Positions 49,516 to 60,704 of a stretch of 64,000 nt of DNA are shown one piece after another. A program made the translations under genes and the position numbers. The notes beneath the pieces are model-generated. The model did no database searches, was not told the DNA's origin, and saw only the letters and a program-made list of their open reading frames with translations. This DNA is from Antitrichia curtipendula (lineage: Eukaryota > Streptophyta > Bryopsida > Hypnales > Leucodontaceae): assembly GCA_951230915.1 (NCBI GenBank), contig OX579638.1, positions 13,100,696 through 13,164,695 of the forward strand. The letters are read 5' to 3'. The number at the start of each line of letters is the position of its first letter. The first letter of the stretch is position 1.

Positions 49516-49928
49516 GACAGCGACAGCAAGGGAGGCTTGGCAGTCGGAAACTTGGGGGGGGTTGGTCTGGAGAAATTCTGTCCAGCGAACTCTCGGGTCT
49601 GTCCAGGAAGGTCGAGGGTTGTGTTGGAGTTTGAGAACTCAGGGGAAGCCCAAACCTTAGAATTTTCAAAACTCACAATCTTGGTAAGATCATCATAGAC
49701 AAAAACTTAATTCTAAAAGCATAGGCGGTTGTTGCCACGCTACCAACTTTTTTGCAAATTTTGGAAAATTTGAACACAAAGGATTTTGAACTAACATTCG
49801 CCTCGGTTCTTAAATCTCTCAAAACACCATCGCCAAGAATTCAACAACAACAACATCATAAGAAGTGGAAGAAAGCAAGATCATAAGAAGGTTAACAAGG
49901 GAAGACGAAGAATAAAAGGAGTTAAGGT

Positions 49929-50070
49929 TAGTATCTTACTATTGAAATTTAGATTGTTTTGATTCTTCTATTCTTTCGTTAGTATCTTACTATTGAAATT
50001 TGGATTGTTTTGATTATTCTATTCTTTTCGTTAGCATCTTACTATTGACGTTAGATTGTTTGGATTGCAA
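49929..50070. repeat. About 52-base tandem repeat
   Basis: 'agtatcttactattgaaatt' recurs at 49931 and 49982, with a partial third copy ('agcatcttactattgac') at 50033. Confidence 0.7.
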
Positions 50071-50472
50071 AATTCCTTTTACTATTCATCGATAGATTTG
50101 TTTTGATTACTTTAGCTTATTTTATTAGATTACTATTCATTCGGTTGATTTTAGTTATTAATTAGGATTCCAAAGACAAATTAGTTGTTGTTTTGTTGTT
50201 TGAGTTTTGTTTTATTAGGCCTAATAAGCCAAATAGATACAAACAAACACCAACTAATATCTTGGAATATTTAACAAAATAACTATTAAACAATTGGCAA
50301 TCAAATAAAACTACTATTCATTGAAACTTGGGAAATTGAATTAAATTTATCATTTAATTTAATTTCCTAAAATCAAAGGATTAGTTTTAAATTGCCAAAA
50401 CTAACAAACTTGGACTTTTTAGATAGGTTTAGAAACAATAATACTAAGATTTCTTCCAAATCCATGAAAGAC

Positions 50473-50545
50473 AATGGAGAATTTCGAGGAGACGATTATG
50501 ATGGTGTTTTGCAATGATGGGACGATCAACATTCTCGATACTGAG
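50473..50545 (+). other. Short leader segment ending GAG|GT (copy B)
   Basis: Diverged counterpart of 20294-20356: ATGGAGAATTTCGAGGAGAC at the start and GATACTGAG|GTATG at the end. Conservation of the donor-like end suggests a former splice site. Confidence 0.3.
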
Positions 50546-51321
50546 GTATGAATTTCAAAACTTGTCTTTAATTTTCTCTTTTGCTTTCATTCTTTAAAAA
50601 ATTAGATTAGAAAACTAAAACTAACAAAATTAGGAATCCGATAGCTAGTTAAAATTTAAAATCATTGGAAAACCTTAAAAAACTTAACTATAACCGTGAA
50701 AGTAATAATTAGATTAACTTTGAGTGAATTTGGAAACCGAAATAGTAATTTCATCTAAAGGAATGTCAAAAGAAATCTAATGTAATTTAGGAATCTAGGG
50801 AATATTAGAATAATTGGGGGAATTAAACCCTAATTTATCCCTTAAATTCTACATAAAACTTATTGAAACCGAATTCCATCCAACTAAGGGGAATTTTCAT
50901 TCATTCATAAGTTTTTACCTAGAAGTCCAAAATTCTTACTTTTTACCATTATAAGAAAGTAATTTATCACTTTACCCATAAAAACCATAAAACTATAGAA
51001 AATCACTAAAATTAGAATAATAACTTAGAATTAGGCTTAATTAAAGAACAATTAGGAATATTCTCAAGGAACAACTAGGGAATCTTTGGAAACCATAATC
51101 TTTTAGAGAATCTTTTTAAGATTCCAAACCCACCTTTTACTTTTAAAACTACTTTAATTTGAAAGGATAAAAGTGTGGATAAAGATTTGACTTAAATTTG
51201 GATGAAATTCCGAAAATAGGTTAAAATTAGGTTTTTCTCAAAATTCCATTAGTTAACTTAATCAACCTTTTAACCCTGAAATTTAGATTTATTTCACATT
51301 ATTTTGCTATTTTTAGTTGAC

Positions 51322-51389
51322 GGATGAAGTTTTTAAAATAGAATTAGGACCAAATTTCATCCACGCATAACTTTTGCTAGGAATATCAG
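51322..51389. repeat. GGATGAAGTT hairpin motif 4
   Basis: GGATGAAGTTTTT, spacer, AATTTCATCCACGC, then 'ataacttttgctaggaatatc'. Equivalent to the three motifs in copy A. Confidence 0.6.
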
Positions 51390-51975
51390 AATCCAGCTTG
51401 CTTTACCATTTCGGGAAGGGCAAATTGTATTCTTTGATTTAGAATAGGTAGAATTTTAGTTTAGTTAGAAGTTTAATTGCATTTAATTAACCCTTAACAA
51501 CCTTTATTTCTTAACTATTAGTGTTTTTTGAAGCATTTAAATTAGGTAAAATCAACATAACAAAGTGTCCATTGCTTGGAAGGCCAAAGAACACTACGTT
51601 TAATTTCATCCCCTAGAAATTACTTTTCATGCCGCTAGAATCCGTGTGCACGTTTTACCTCTGAAGGGGGGAGATTAAAACACTCACACCACTCGTAGGC
51701 AAAGTAGACGAGAAGTTGTAGAGCATGAGTTTTTTTATCTCTTCTAGCCCAATTCCAATCTCTCACTGATCTATAACGAAACTAACAATTGTGTGAAACA
51801 AGACAGTGTAGAAAATCCTGGATGTTTGAATGGCCGCAGTAGTTGGGTGCCAAGAACTGTCTAGGAACTACGGGCGTGGTTTGGTATTTGCATTTTTATG
51901 GGCCTGAAGAAGCAACCTACGATTAGGTTGTACTGATCAAAGAGGCGATTTTACGGTTGCTCGTAGTGAAATACG

Positions 51976-53160
51976 TCATGCGGCATCCAAGGTTCAAGCA
52001 AATTCTAGCGTGCATTCACTTAGTTGACAACAACTCTCTAGTTTATGACAAAACAGCCGCAGGTTACAATAAAATAGGCAATTGTAGATGGCTGGTTGAG
52101 AACTTCATCCATTGAGCTAAAGCTGCGTACAATTGTGACCAACATTTGGTGTGTGATGAGATAATGGTTCCATATAGGGGCCATAGGTGTGAGATCAAAT
52201 AATATATGATTGAAGAATAAACGGGTAAAGTATAGAATAAAGATGTGGTGCTATACAAGTAGCAAGTCCCATTACGTTTACAATTTGATAGTGTATAAAG
52301 GTCAAAAAAATCAAAAGTCCGAGAAGAATTTAGAGACAACAGTGATCTTGAAGCTTGTAGAGGACCTCACGCATCTTCGTCATGTAGTTGTGATAGATCG
52401 ATTATTTAGTTCACTACACTTGACTGATGCACTTCTATCACTGGGAACGTGGTTCACAGGGACTATGATGCGTAATTGGGTTGGAATGCCAAGCCACCTT
52501 TCGCATTATGCGCATGTTGAGTTGCCTTGTGGGACATTAGTTGTTGCCATGCATCGGTCCCAAAGAATGGCGGCTTGCCTATAGTTTGATAGTTGTCATG
52601 TATACCTCTTTAGTACCTCCTCGGACCCTATGTCATTTGGTTGCACCTATCCATGGTGGGTTGGAGGTGAGAAGTCATAGTTTCTTACATTGCCAATGCA
52701 AGTTGAATACCAAGACATGATGCGGGGTGTGGATATAATTGATCAATGTCGCGTTGAGTACAGAGCTCAGATCATGTCTCACAAATGGTGGCATCACCCC
52801 TTTTTTTTTGGACACTTCCTTAGGTAATGCCTATGTGTTGTACAAGGCTCATTGGGTCTCTATTTGCAATAAGGGACGCCATAAGAAGTCCATGTCTAGA
52901 ACTGAGTTTCACTATGAGATTGCGGCATGGCTAATGGCTCCTTCTTTTAGACTCGGTCGGACTGGAGGATGTTTCAATCTACAAGATCGCAGCATTCACA
53001 AGTAGGTGTCCGTAGGTGTCCAATGGAAGAAGTGCAGATTATGTGGCTGGAAATAGAATCACTATTGCATGGCTGTGTAGGTGCTTTCTTTTGTATAGGA
53101 ACCTGCTATCACAGAGTTCACACAAAAGCTAAATGTGTTGTCAAGATTATGGTGTGGTGA
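51976..53160 (+). pseudogene. piggyBac-family transposase relic
   Basis: Successive segments match DDE_Tnp_1_7 in order. First come RHPRFKQILACIHLVDNN and YDK; then DEIMVPYRG with the first catalytic Asp at 52155-52157. Next are VKYRIKMWCYTSSKSHYVYN, then VVVIDRLFSS with the second Asp at 52396-52398, and finally MMRGVDIIDQ with the last Asp residues at 52732-52734 and 52741-52743. All catalytic Asp codons survive. Stops include TAA at 52200-52202, where the family usually has Gln in a KQY motif. There is a frameshift between 52160 and 52210, and more stops follow 52580. The C-terminal Cys-rich zinc finger cannot be read clearly, though FHYEIAAWLM (about 52910) fits the segment before it. No TTAA-flanked ends were assigned to this copy. 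Confidence 0.75.
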
Positions 53161-53534
53161 AATAATGTGACCCTAGACTCTTATGGATGCACCTTTTCTT
53201 TTGCAAACTCGGACGAGGTGTGTTGTCCCTCTGCATCCAAGTAGTTGGCATGCGGAGGTTCCAGAGATGTTGGGTGCAAGAGTTCAAAATAGTATAGCAA
53301 CTAGTCCTTCATATCACTTAGAGGGGCACTTCAATTTGGACCTAGTCTTGTACTTAGCCTGATTAGCGTCAGATTAGATTGTAGTAGTTGCACCTCACAG
53401 GGAGGCTTCAAATCCATGAGGCTTAGTGTGCAGTTTTGGCTTGTACTTCATGCAATTTTAGAATGGAGTTCTCGCAATTTTCTTCTGTAGGAGCACAATA
53501 TTTTGTATGTAGTTGTGGCCTTATGTGTACATGC
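53161..53534. other. Noncoding downstream of the piggyBac relic
   Basis: No supported frame; it may contain the decayed 3' part of the element. Confidence 0.35.
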
Positions 53535-53864
53535 TCAGTACTTATGGAATGGAATGGTTGCATTTCCCACCGAGAATATTAGAGGATATTTGAGCTCAAG
53601 ACATGGCTTCATAAGTTTAACAACTTTTTCCTCTCTATCAACTATGGCACGTTCTTTTTGCAATATATTTTTCTCCCTCTGAAACTCCAAGTGCTGAATT
53701 ATACAGTACCACCACTTAAACTGCTGCACAATTGAAAAGTGTCTTTGATTTGTTCCAAAGTGTTGTGTGTGCTTTACATATGCAATCTTTGCTACATAAT
53801 GTGTCTTTTCCATACCTTGAGTAGACCACAAGGCAAAGCTTCCATTTTGAAGAAAAAAAATCAT
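53535..53864 (-). pseudogene. Coding-like remnant with charged helix
   Basis: A 109-codon minus frame contains HLEFQREKNILQKERAIVDR and EEKVVKLMKPCLELKYPL, a charged, probably helical stretch. Such tails occur in the Myb/SANT-like partner proteins of plant PIF/Harbinger elements, but no DNA-binding part is visible here. Identity is open. Confidence 0.3.
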
Positions 53865-53867
53865 TTG

Positions 53868-54003
53868 TCACTAAGTGCACTAACATGTATTTTGGAGGGT
53901 TAATGCACTTAGTGACACGTGATCAAAGTGAAAAAATATCGTGTGTCACTAAGTGTACTAACATGTATTTTAGAGGGTTAGTGCACTTAGTGACACATGA
54001 TCT
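53868..54003. repeat. Two tandem hairpins built on GTCACTAAGTGCACTAAC
   Basis: Each about 76-base unit carries TGTCACTAAGTGCACTAAC, 'atgtattttggagg' and the inverse GTTAGTGCACTTAGTGACA. The second unit starts near 53944. The four inverted segments can pair within or between units. Confidence 0.75.
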
Positions 54004-54099
54004 TGGAAAAAAGAGGTCAATTCACCCACACTCATTTTAAATGTTTTGATCCCTCCAACTGCTTCTTTTGAGGGCCTTCCCATGAGTTCAAATATCCTC

Positions 54100-55195
54100 T
54101 AATGTTGGCTTGTGCATGTTCATGTTTTGATTGACAAGTCTATTGCCCTGGCAGTTTATAATTGTTTTTGTGGTCATGGGATTGGAAAAGCCACACATCT
54201 AGTGGTTACATCTTCTATGCAGTAGACATCATCCACCTCCCACCCTCCGTCCTGGTCTTTGCACACATTGTCAACCGCACGGACTTCTTGACATTGCAGG
54301 TGCTCGCCCAATCCATCCAACTGTTCACCAAGCAAGGACTCTTTGCATGGTTTGTGGGTGATGCAAGTGGCCTTGCCAAAGATTGGGCCGTTGAATTCGG
54401 CCCAAAAATTGTGTGCAAGTTCTATCTAGTGTCCGGGTACTGTTGCCCGATCTGATTGCCATGATTTTGGTTTTTGAAATTTCTCTTATTTATTGAAAGG
54501 AACAATCCTGTTTTTGAAGGGTCTGACCAGCCTGCGTAGATGACTTTGAGTATAGCTCAGTATTGTAGCGTTTGCAATTTTTTGAAGTGGAAATGGTAGT
54601 TTGTTTGGCGACCTACAATTTCTTAGTTGACCTCAACAACTAATTTGGAAGTTTGCTTCTCGTATGAGGTACGCAAAGCAAGGAGAGCACCGCTTTCCCC
54701 TGCTTTTTGTTGACTTGTTATAGCAGTTTATCATTAAATTTTGTTTACTTCATAAACAAATTACCGGTTGAAAATTTTTGGAGTCATTTCTGGATTGCTG
54801 TGATGTCCCTTTGTCCGGTTGGATTCATCAAGAAAGATGCTGATTTATTGCGCAGAAAATTCAAAAGTGAACACATGTGCAAGCGGTTCACTGTCAAAGA
54901 AAATCCCATGTCACTTTGGGGTTAACTGCCAAGGGAATAGCGCCAGGAATGGGCTTGAAACGGCCCTCCCAGCTCTCCAAATCTCATCTAATGTGCCAAC
55001 TTGTCATTCTTGATGATTTAAAGGTTGGTGGCAACAACGGGATTGTAGAAATATATGCTCCCAACCTAAATACCGCAATAAAGAAACTTGGCCCCCTTCA
55101 TAAACAAATCTGCATAGCGTCCAAATGGTCATCAAATCCATTGTCAACACAATTGTTTGAGAAAGTAGCAAGTACAAGGTACCTCATATAGGCAA
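54100..55195 (+). pseudogene. Unidentified coding-like remnant, possibly a transposase
   Basis: A 97-codon frame (54162-54455) reads GYIFYAVDIIHLPPSVLVFA and, further on, LFAWFVGDASGLAKDWAVEF. The spacing recalls the first and second Asp regions of bacterial IS4-type DDE domains, but the match is only impressionistic. Further blocks (54707-54925 and 54877-55191) contain RKFKSEHMCKRFTVKENP and LVILDDLKVGGNNGIVEIY in other frames. Stops separate them. No family is assigned. Confidence 0.25.
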
Positions 55196-55866
55196 GGTCA
55201 AGCTTACTAGGAGAGGAATGCTCCTTGATTGCTTGCCACTTGCCTCCATGAGGTCATTCAATACAACCAACGTTTACTCAACAATCGAAATCAGTAAACG
55301 AAGCTTTTTAGTGGGACATAAATTGTATCTAATTAGGAGGTTTTTAGTGAGATAGAGGGAGTAGTAATTTCAACTAAAGCTATAAATTTACCAAAATTTC
55401 TACTATCTCCACCATTTTTGTCTTTGCACTTCCATAAATATTTGCTTTGCCAATTACTACTACAAATCATGTCCACTATTGCTTGAATTATTGGTTACAT
55501 GTGACTCTACCATATTTGAAGTCTTTTCAATCCCATGTTCATCATTTTCTGAATGTAGGATTGATCGCATTCTATGCAGTATTATGAAAATCTTGTTCTT
55601 GTAAAATCTAGGTTTACAATTTGAAAATTAACAACTTCAATTATCACATTGGAAAAAAATTCAAAGAAATTGGTTCAAATTTTATGTCAGTAGATAATGA
55701 AGAATATTGCATGTGTTGGTGAAAAAGTTGAACAAAAGAAAGTACACACATGATCTACCATACCTAGTGGTCAAGGTTGGCAAAATTTATTTCTAAAACT
55801 AAATGCCAAAATTTGGAGAATGTTTATTAAGAAAATTAGATTGGAGAAAGGAATATTGGCTCTATT
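55196..55866. other. Noncoding stretch
   Basis: No gene, RNA or clear repeat seen. Confidence 0.4.
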
Positions 55867-56806
55867 TTAACCCCTTAAGTTCCTTTACTATGTTTTTACC
55901 AAAACCGCTCCAAAACTGCCATTTCTAATACAAATACCAAATTTTTGAAAAAAAAGACTTTTTTTGACACATGTAACCATAGGATCTTGTAGTATTCTGA
56001 CTTGAGAACATGTGGTAAGAATTTCATAAATTTCCATCATGTGTATTGCAAGTTATAACCATTCAAATTCACTGAAATCATTTTTTCGCCCCTGCAAAAA
56101 ATAGGGCAGCTGCACTTCACAAGCTCACTTTTCTATAAATAAAAAAATGTCCCATATGGTGGTGTTTCTTTTTATTCTTTTACCTAGACAAGTTGGCTAC
56201 ATATTTAAAAAAATTCAAATCATTTGAAATTGCACAACAAATAGGAAGAAAATAGTAAGAAGAAAGAAGTAGGGAATGATTCAAAAATATAAAATTGTTA
56301 AGAATTTGGTTATGAAATTGAAAAAATGCCAATCTCAATGGTCGAAATGTTATAACAAACAACTGACATCCTATGATTTTATTTTTTTCAAAAAATATTT
56401 AAAATTGAGTAAGATAAAGGACTTCAAAGTTCATTTTAGAGTAGAGAATCTATAACTACCCACAAACTAAAATTCCTCATAACTTTTGACTCATTGGTCA
56501 AAATGGAATGATTAAAAGCTTTCTACATATATATAACTCTAGAAAATCAATTTCAAATTTTTGTTTCTAAAAAAATTATTTTTTCTTATCTACTCGGACT
56601 GCCCAGCTAGGAAAAAAAATATCATATTAGGCCATAATTTTTTACTCGTATTTCCAAATATCATGAAATTTAGTGCATATGAAAGATATTCCTTGTGCAC
56701 AACTTCTATTAAAATTTCAGTCTAAAATATGAAAATCTCCAGTCTCAGGTACTTGCCCAAAATTTCTATACTACCAAAAAACACATGCTGGTCCTTTAGG
56801 GATTAA
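55867..56806. mobile_element. piggyBac-type MITE (copy PB3)
   Basis: TTAA|CCCCTTAAGTTCC at the left and GGTCCTTTAGGGA|TTAA at the right, 940 bases. It is colinear with PB2 (26081-27019). Shared blocks include 'accaaattttttgaaaaaaa', 'aaccataggatcttgtagta', 'gggcagct' and 'gagtaagataaaggacttca'. Confidence 0.75.
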
Positions 56807-58046
56807 AGAGCATACTGAATCACATGTTGCATTTTTTATTAATTGTTTCAACAAGGAATGTTGACATTCACCACCCATGTATAAGGTGGGTACACCCAAA
56901 ACTGCCACTTTTTGCTACTGAGCCTAGTTACTATTATAAGACTGTTCAAATTTTCACATGTTCTTGTAGGCAAGTGAAAGGAGGTTTCAACGCACCAGAG
57001 AACATGGCATTTGGATACTGTATGCAAAAGTTATTAAGGAACAAAGTTTGGTTCTAAAAGCATTTCTTCCACGTAGGTACAGAACTGATTTTGGAGATGT
57101 ACAAATAGTATAGATGGCGGTTTAAAGTCAGTGGCACATTTGGGTGTACCTACCTTATATCTGATCTCAAATTGTGTGATTTTTATTCACATTCAGCCAA
57201 AAATTTCATTCCATAAGTGTAAGAGGGGTCTCACACTTTTGAAGCTCTCGTATGAAATGAATTATCTTCAATGGAAATGTAATTTTGAGTGTGTATAAGT
57301 GCATTTATACATACAATTTACATAGACAGTGTGTAGGATTTTATTGTTTACACTGATTTCTATAATAAAAGCATGTATAGTCTTAGTGTTTTTTTAGATA
57401 TTTTGAGTTTGATGTTGTGCATAATTTTTGTAATTGCAATGGCAATGTAAGGGAGGTAAATAGAAAAAAATTGGGATGAAGAGATAAAAAAATAGATATA
57501 TTTCTTTGAGTTTTTCAAAACGTTCTATTTCATTCTCCTAAGTTCAATTTCCTATCAATCAATTCTGGATTGAAGCAAGACTTTGGAAGTTAAAAATGCC
57601 TTTGGCACACTAGAAACCCCCAAATTCAAAAATGGTCATTTTAAACTACAAGAGATGTGGATGTTTTAAGGAAGAAAGACTAATAAGGAATTGCTGAAAT
57701 TCCTTTTTTTGAGCTGGAAGGTCGCGTGTAATAGAAGAAATCAATCATGTGAAGGGGAGACTGCTTATCAGTCACGGAAAGTTTGAAAAACACTGCATTT
57801 TGGGACACTATTGTTGGCTAGTCGATTGCGGGTAGTACAAATGGAAAGAATTTGCAGTACAGAGTTCATTTTTTCTTGAAGGAAGAGGCGGTTGCAATGC
57901 TAAGGTGTTGCAGGATTATTAGGTCAAGCTTGGGGCCTTTAGGGTTTCATTTATTGATGTGGAAAATTGCAAGCTAAGCTAAGATTGGCTTGGCATTCAA
58001 GCATTGACTGTGATGGGTGGATTTTTGTTGTTCGGATTTTTGACAG
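56807..58046. other. Noncoding stretch
   Basis: No supported gene. The sequence 'aaggtgggtacacccaaa' near 56882 and its inverse 'tttgggtgtacctacctta' near 57137 delimit a possible 270-base foldback element. Confidence 0.4.
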
Positions 58047-59015
58047 TTAACCCCTCATCGCCCAAGGAGACCAAAAGTGTCGTCAAGCAATCTATTAGTC
58101 AACTTCAAAGTGCTGTAACTTTTTCATCCAATGTCCAAATTCAGTAAAACTTTTAGTTAAAGTTGTGCATACTAGTCTATTTTTTGTCATAAAATTTTCA
58201 GATCTATCCAAGATGTACTAAGTTTCTGAAAGCCATTTGAAGTTCGCAGTTTGAGTTTGAGTTCATCACACTGCATTGAAATGGCTGCAACTTTAGGGGC
58301 TTGTATCTTTTTCATCAAATGTTATTTTTCAATAAAAAAATTTTTTTTGCCATAAAGTCTACTTATTGTGGTAAAATTTTCATGTCAATCCAAGTTATTT
58401 TGAATTCTTGGGAGCAATTCGAAGTTCATAATATAGACATTTTTGCATTACAGTGAACTTCGGCAGCTTTTAAGTTCTTCACACAAGGTTTGTTTTCAAT
58501 AATTTTTGTTGGAAAAGTTGCACATACTAGTTCTTGTGGTAAAAGTTTCATATCAATCCAAGAAGTTATGATTGACTAAGAAGCATTTTAGTAGAGGTAG
58601 GTTCAGCCATAGATGTGTTTTCTTGCTACTTTTTTCACTATTTTTTGACATTTCAAAACAATTTTGCAAATGCAATGAGTCAATTGAGTGATTTTTTTTC
58701 CACCAAAGTCTTTATCTTTTGGTTTTGAATTGCTTTGTAAATTCAAATTTTTTCATTTGGATAGGTTTAGAAATCGAATTTAACCTCCAAATGTGTTTTT
58801 AGGAAAATTTTAGCATCTTTTTTCAGCACTAAAACGTTCTAATCTTTCAATCTATACAGTCAAATGCCCCCAAATTTGATTTACACCATCTACAACATGC
58901 ACACTACAAGATTGTACAATTGAGATTTTCATATCTTATTCACATTTAGATTTATAATACTTGAAAAGCAAGGTTGTTTTTTGACATGGGTAGGCCTTGG
59001 GCGGTGAGGGGTTAA
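58047..59015. mobile_element. piggyBac-type MITE (copy PB5)
   Basis: TTAA|CCCCTCATCGCCCAAGG at the left and CCTTGGGCGGTGAGGGG|TTAA at the right: 16 of 17 terminal bases match and both TTAA copies are intact. Inside are three diverged repeats of about 150-170 bases ('gttgtgcatactagt', 'tcatgtcaatccaag', 'gaagttcgcag'). It belongs to a different subfamily from PB1-PB4. Confidence 0.8.
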
Positions 59016-59249
59016 GCATACATAGTGAGGGGGCTTGCAAGAAGCCACTGAATTAGTGAATGAATAAGATTGTGGCATTTTTCCAACTGTGCGCAATCAG
59101 GAGGTGAAAAAACCGAGAAAGACAAGGTTCACATTAATGTTTTGGAGATCAAATTACTCAAAAAAATATTGATTGGTGGTCTAACATGAGTACGGGTAAT
59201 ATCAATTGCAACACTAGGATTTTGAGTAGTTTCTGTAGATCACAATATA

Positions 59250-59252
<3 letters not shown>

Positions 59253-59310
<58 letters not shown>
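59253..59310. repeat. (TA)n microsatellite
   Basis: Uninterrupted TA dinucleotides for 58 bases. Confidence 0.95.
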
Positions 59311-59314
<4 letters not shown>

Positions 59315-59505
59315 ATGTAGGCTACGGCTGTCAAAATGGGAGACCCGTTGTATAACATGGTTAGCAATACTAGCAAGAAGCTACACGGCTACTTGGAAAA
59401 TCACAATCATGTCAAGATCAAAGAGGAAGTTGATGATAAGCTCGTACCTGAGTAGGAGACAGAGTAAAAGAGCAACTAGACAAGATGGCACAAGTGTTCA
59501 TAGAA

Positions 59506-59742
59506 CACTATAAGAAATCAGAGTTTTTCAATGTTTACGTTGACAGATTTTAAATGACGTCAAATCTAACAACTCTTGTTTTTATATCAACAATGACATC
59601 CAATGTAACATCTTGATATTACATTGGACGTCATTGTTGACGTAAAAACAAGGGCTGTTAGATTCGACGTCACCTAAAATTTGTCAACTTAAACATTGAT
59701 TGTTATATTAAACATCACCTACAACATGGTTTTCTTATAGTG
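59506..59742. mobile_element. Hairpin MITE with CACTA-like ends
   Basis: Starts CACTATAAGAAATCAG and ends TTTTCTTATAGTG. The whole 237 bases fold as an almost continuous inverted repeat, with inner arms around 'gatgtcattgttgat' and 'tgacgtc' and the centre near 59615. Flanks GAA and AAA could be a 3-base duplication with one change. Confidence 0.7.
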
Positions 59743-60446
59743 AAAGTTAAAGCAAGTGAAAGCAAAAGCAATTGGTTGAAGGTATGTGAGCTTGCCTCAT
59801 GGATCCCTTGGACCATCTTTACCTTTTGATATACTATCATGTTTAGAATAAGAATTCTAATTCTAATTTGGGTTGGTAACTGTTGTCTCTCTAGGCTCAA
59901 ATTCAGGAAGCTGTTAAGAGGGAATCTTTTGAAGATGCTACAAGGTTGAAGACCCAACTGTATATAGAGCCAAATGCAAACATCGTTGCAATGGTCACTA
60001 GTGAACTGAAGGTACTAACCTAATTTTGTTATTCTTTCAGTAGGCTATTATTTGGGAGTTGGAGTTGTTGTCCATCATGTGTTGACTTGAATTTAAACAC
60101 CTCATCTAAGGGTACCTTCGCACCAGCTTTTACAAATGGCCAGTGCTAGAAGCCAGCAGTAGTCAAAGCACGCTGACTTCTCCGGCAGTTGGCGTCCGCG
60201 ACGAGTCGGTCGAACGCGCGGCAAAGGAAGATAATACTTTGGCTACAAAATAGCGCTTTGTTCACATAGGCAGTGTTCGTAAGACAAACAGAGCCTAGAA
60301 TTGTGTTAATTAGTAGCAGCATGTTCGCAGTGTCCACAACAATAATTTTTTTTTAAAGGCGGTTTTCTGTGCAAAGTTCAGCAGGTGCACATCGTTTCCT
60401 AGAATGCAAGTGTGCGGCTGACGATTTTGATTTCGTTTGAGGGGAA

Positions 60447-60641
60447 TTGGTTTTACGTTCTAGTGGTGGTATTATTCTATTCGGAAATGCGGTACAGCTA
60501 TTCAGTGGCAACAACAAATTGAGGAAGCTGTACTTTAGGGTTTCTGGAGCAGTGACATTGGTCCCCAGTGCTAATGAAGTGCGAACTCATGTGAGCACTC
60601 TCTGCATCGAAGTCTTCAATTTCGCATCTCAATACCGATGA
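60447..60641 (+). other. Possible 5' exon of the PIF transposase gene
   Basis: A 64-codon frame with a donor-like ACTCAT|GTGAGC at 60590. An acceptor-like 'cttatcttgcaccgcag' ends at 60689, just before the main frame. No domain is recognisable, so it could equally be leader sequence. Confidence 0.25.
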
Positions 60642-60704
60642 CTTCGAGAAATTATATCACTAACTTAATTTGCTTATCTTGCACCGCAGCTGACGAGGAC
60701 GTCC

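Larger units (their letters stand above)
46876..51650 (+). mobile_element. Non-autonomous LTR-type element, copy B
   Basis: Begins TGTGACATCCTGGC. It shares the ordered landmarks of copy A: the segment at 47295-47340, TATAAAAGG at 48145, two 'cacggcgaagctttgac' segments (about 48784 and 48867), the GAG|GT leader segment at 50473-50545, the hairpin at 51322 and a 'ccattgcttggaagg' block at 51570. No gag or pol frames are visible in 4.8 kb. It contains two tandem repeats listed separately. Ends are approximate. Confidence 0.5.

Noticed and set aside
49280..49676. Two overlapping minus frames of 96 and 129 codons
   Set aside because: Both read through the GACGAGCTGACC minisatellite and give periodic peptides without a domain.
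53886..53902. GGAGGG|TTAA as the right end of the piggyBac transposase element
   Set aside because: No matching TTAA|CCCTCC on the left of the relic; the site is part of the tandem hairpin repeat.
59158..59376. 72-codon minus frame with a long Ile-Tyr repeat
   Set aside because: It is the translation of the (TA)n microsatellite, not a gene.
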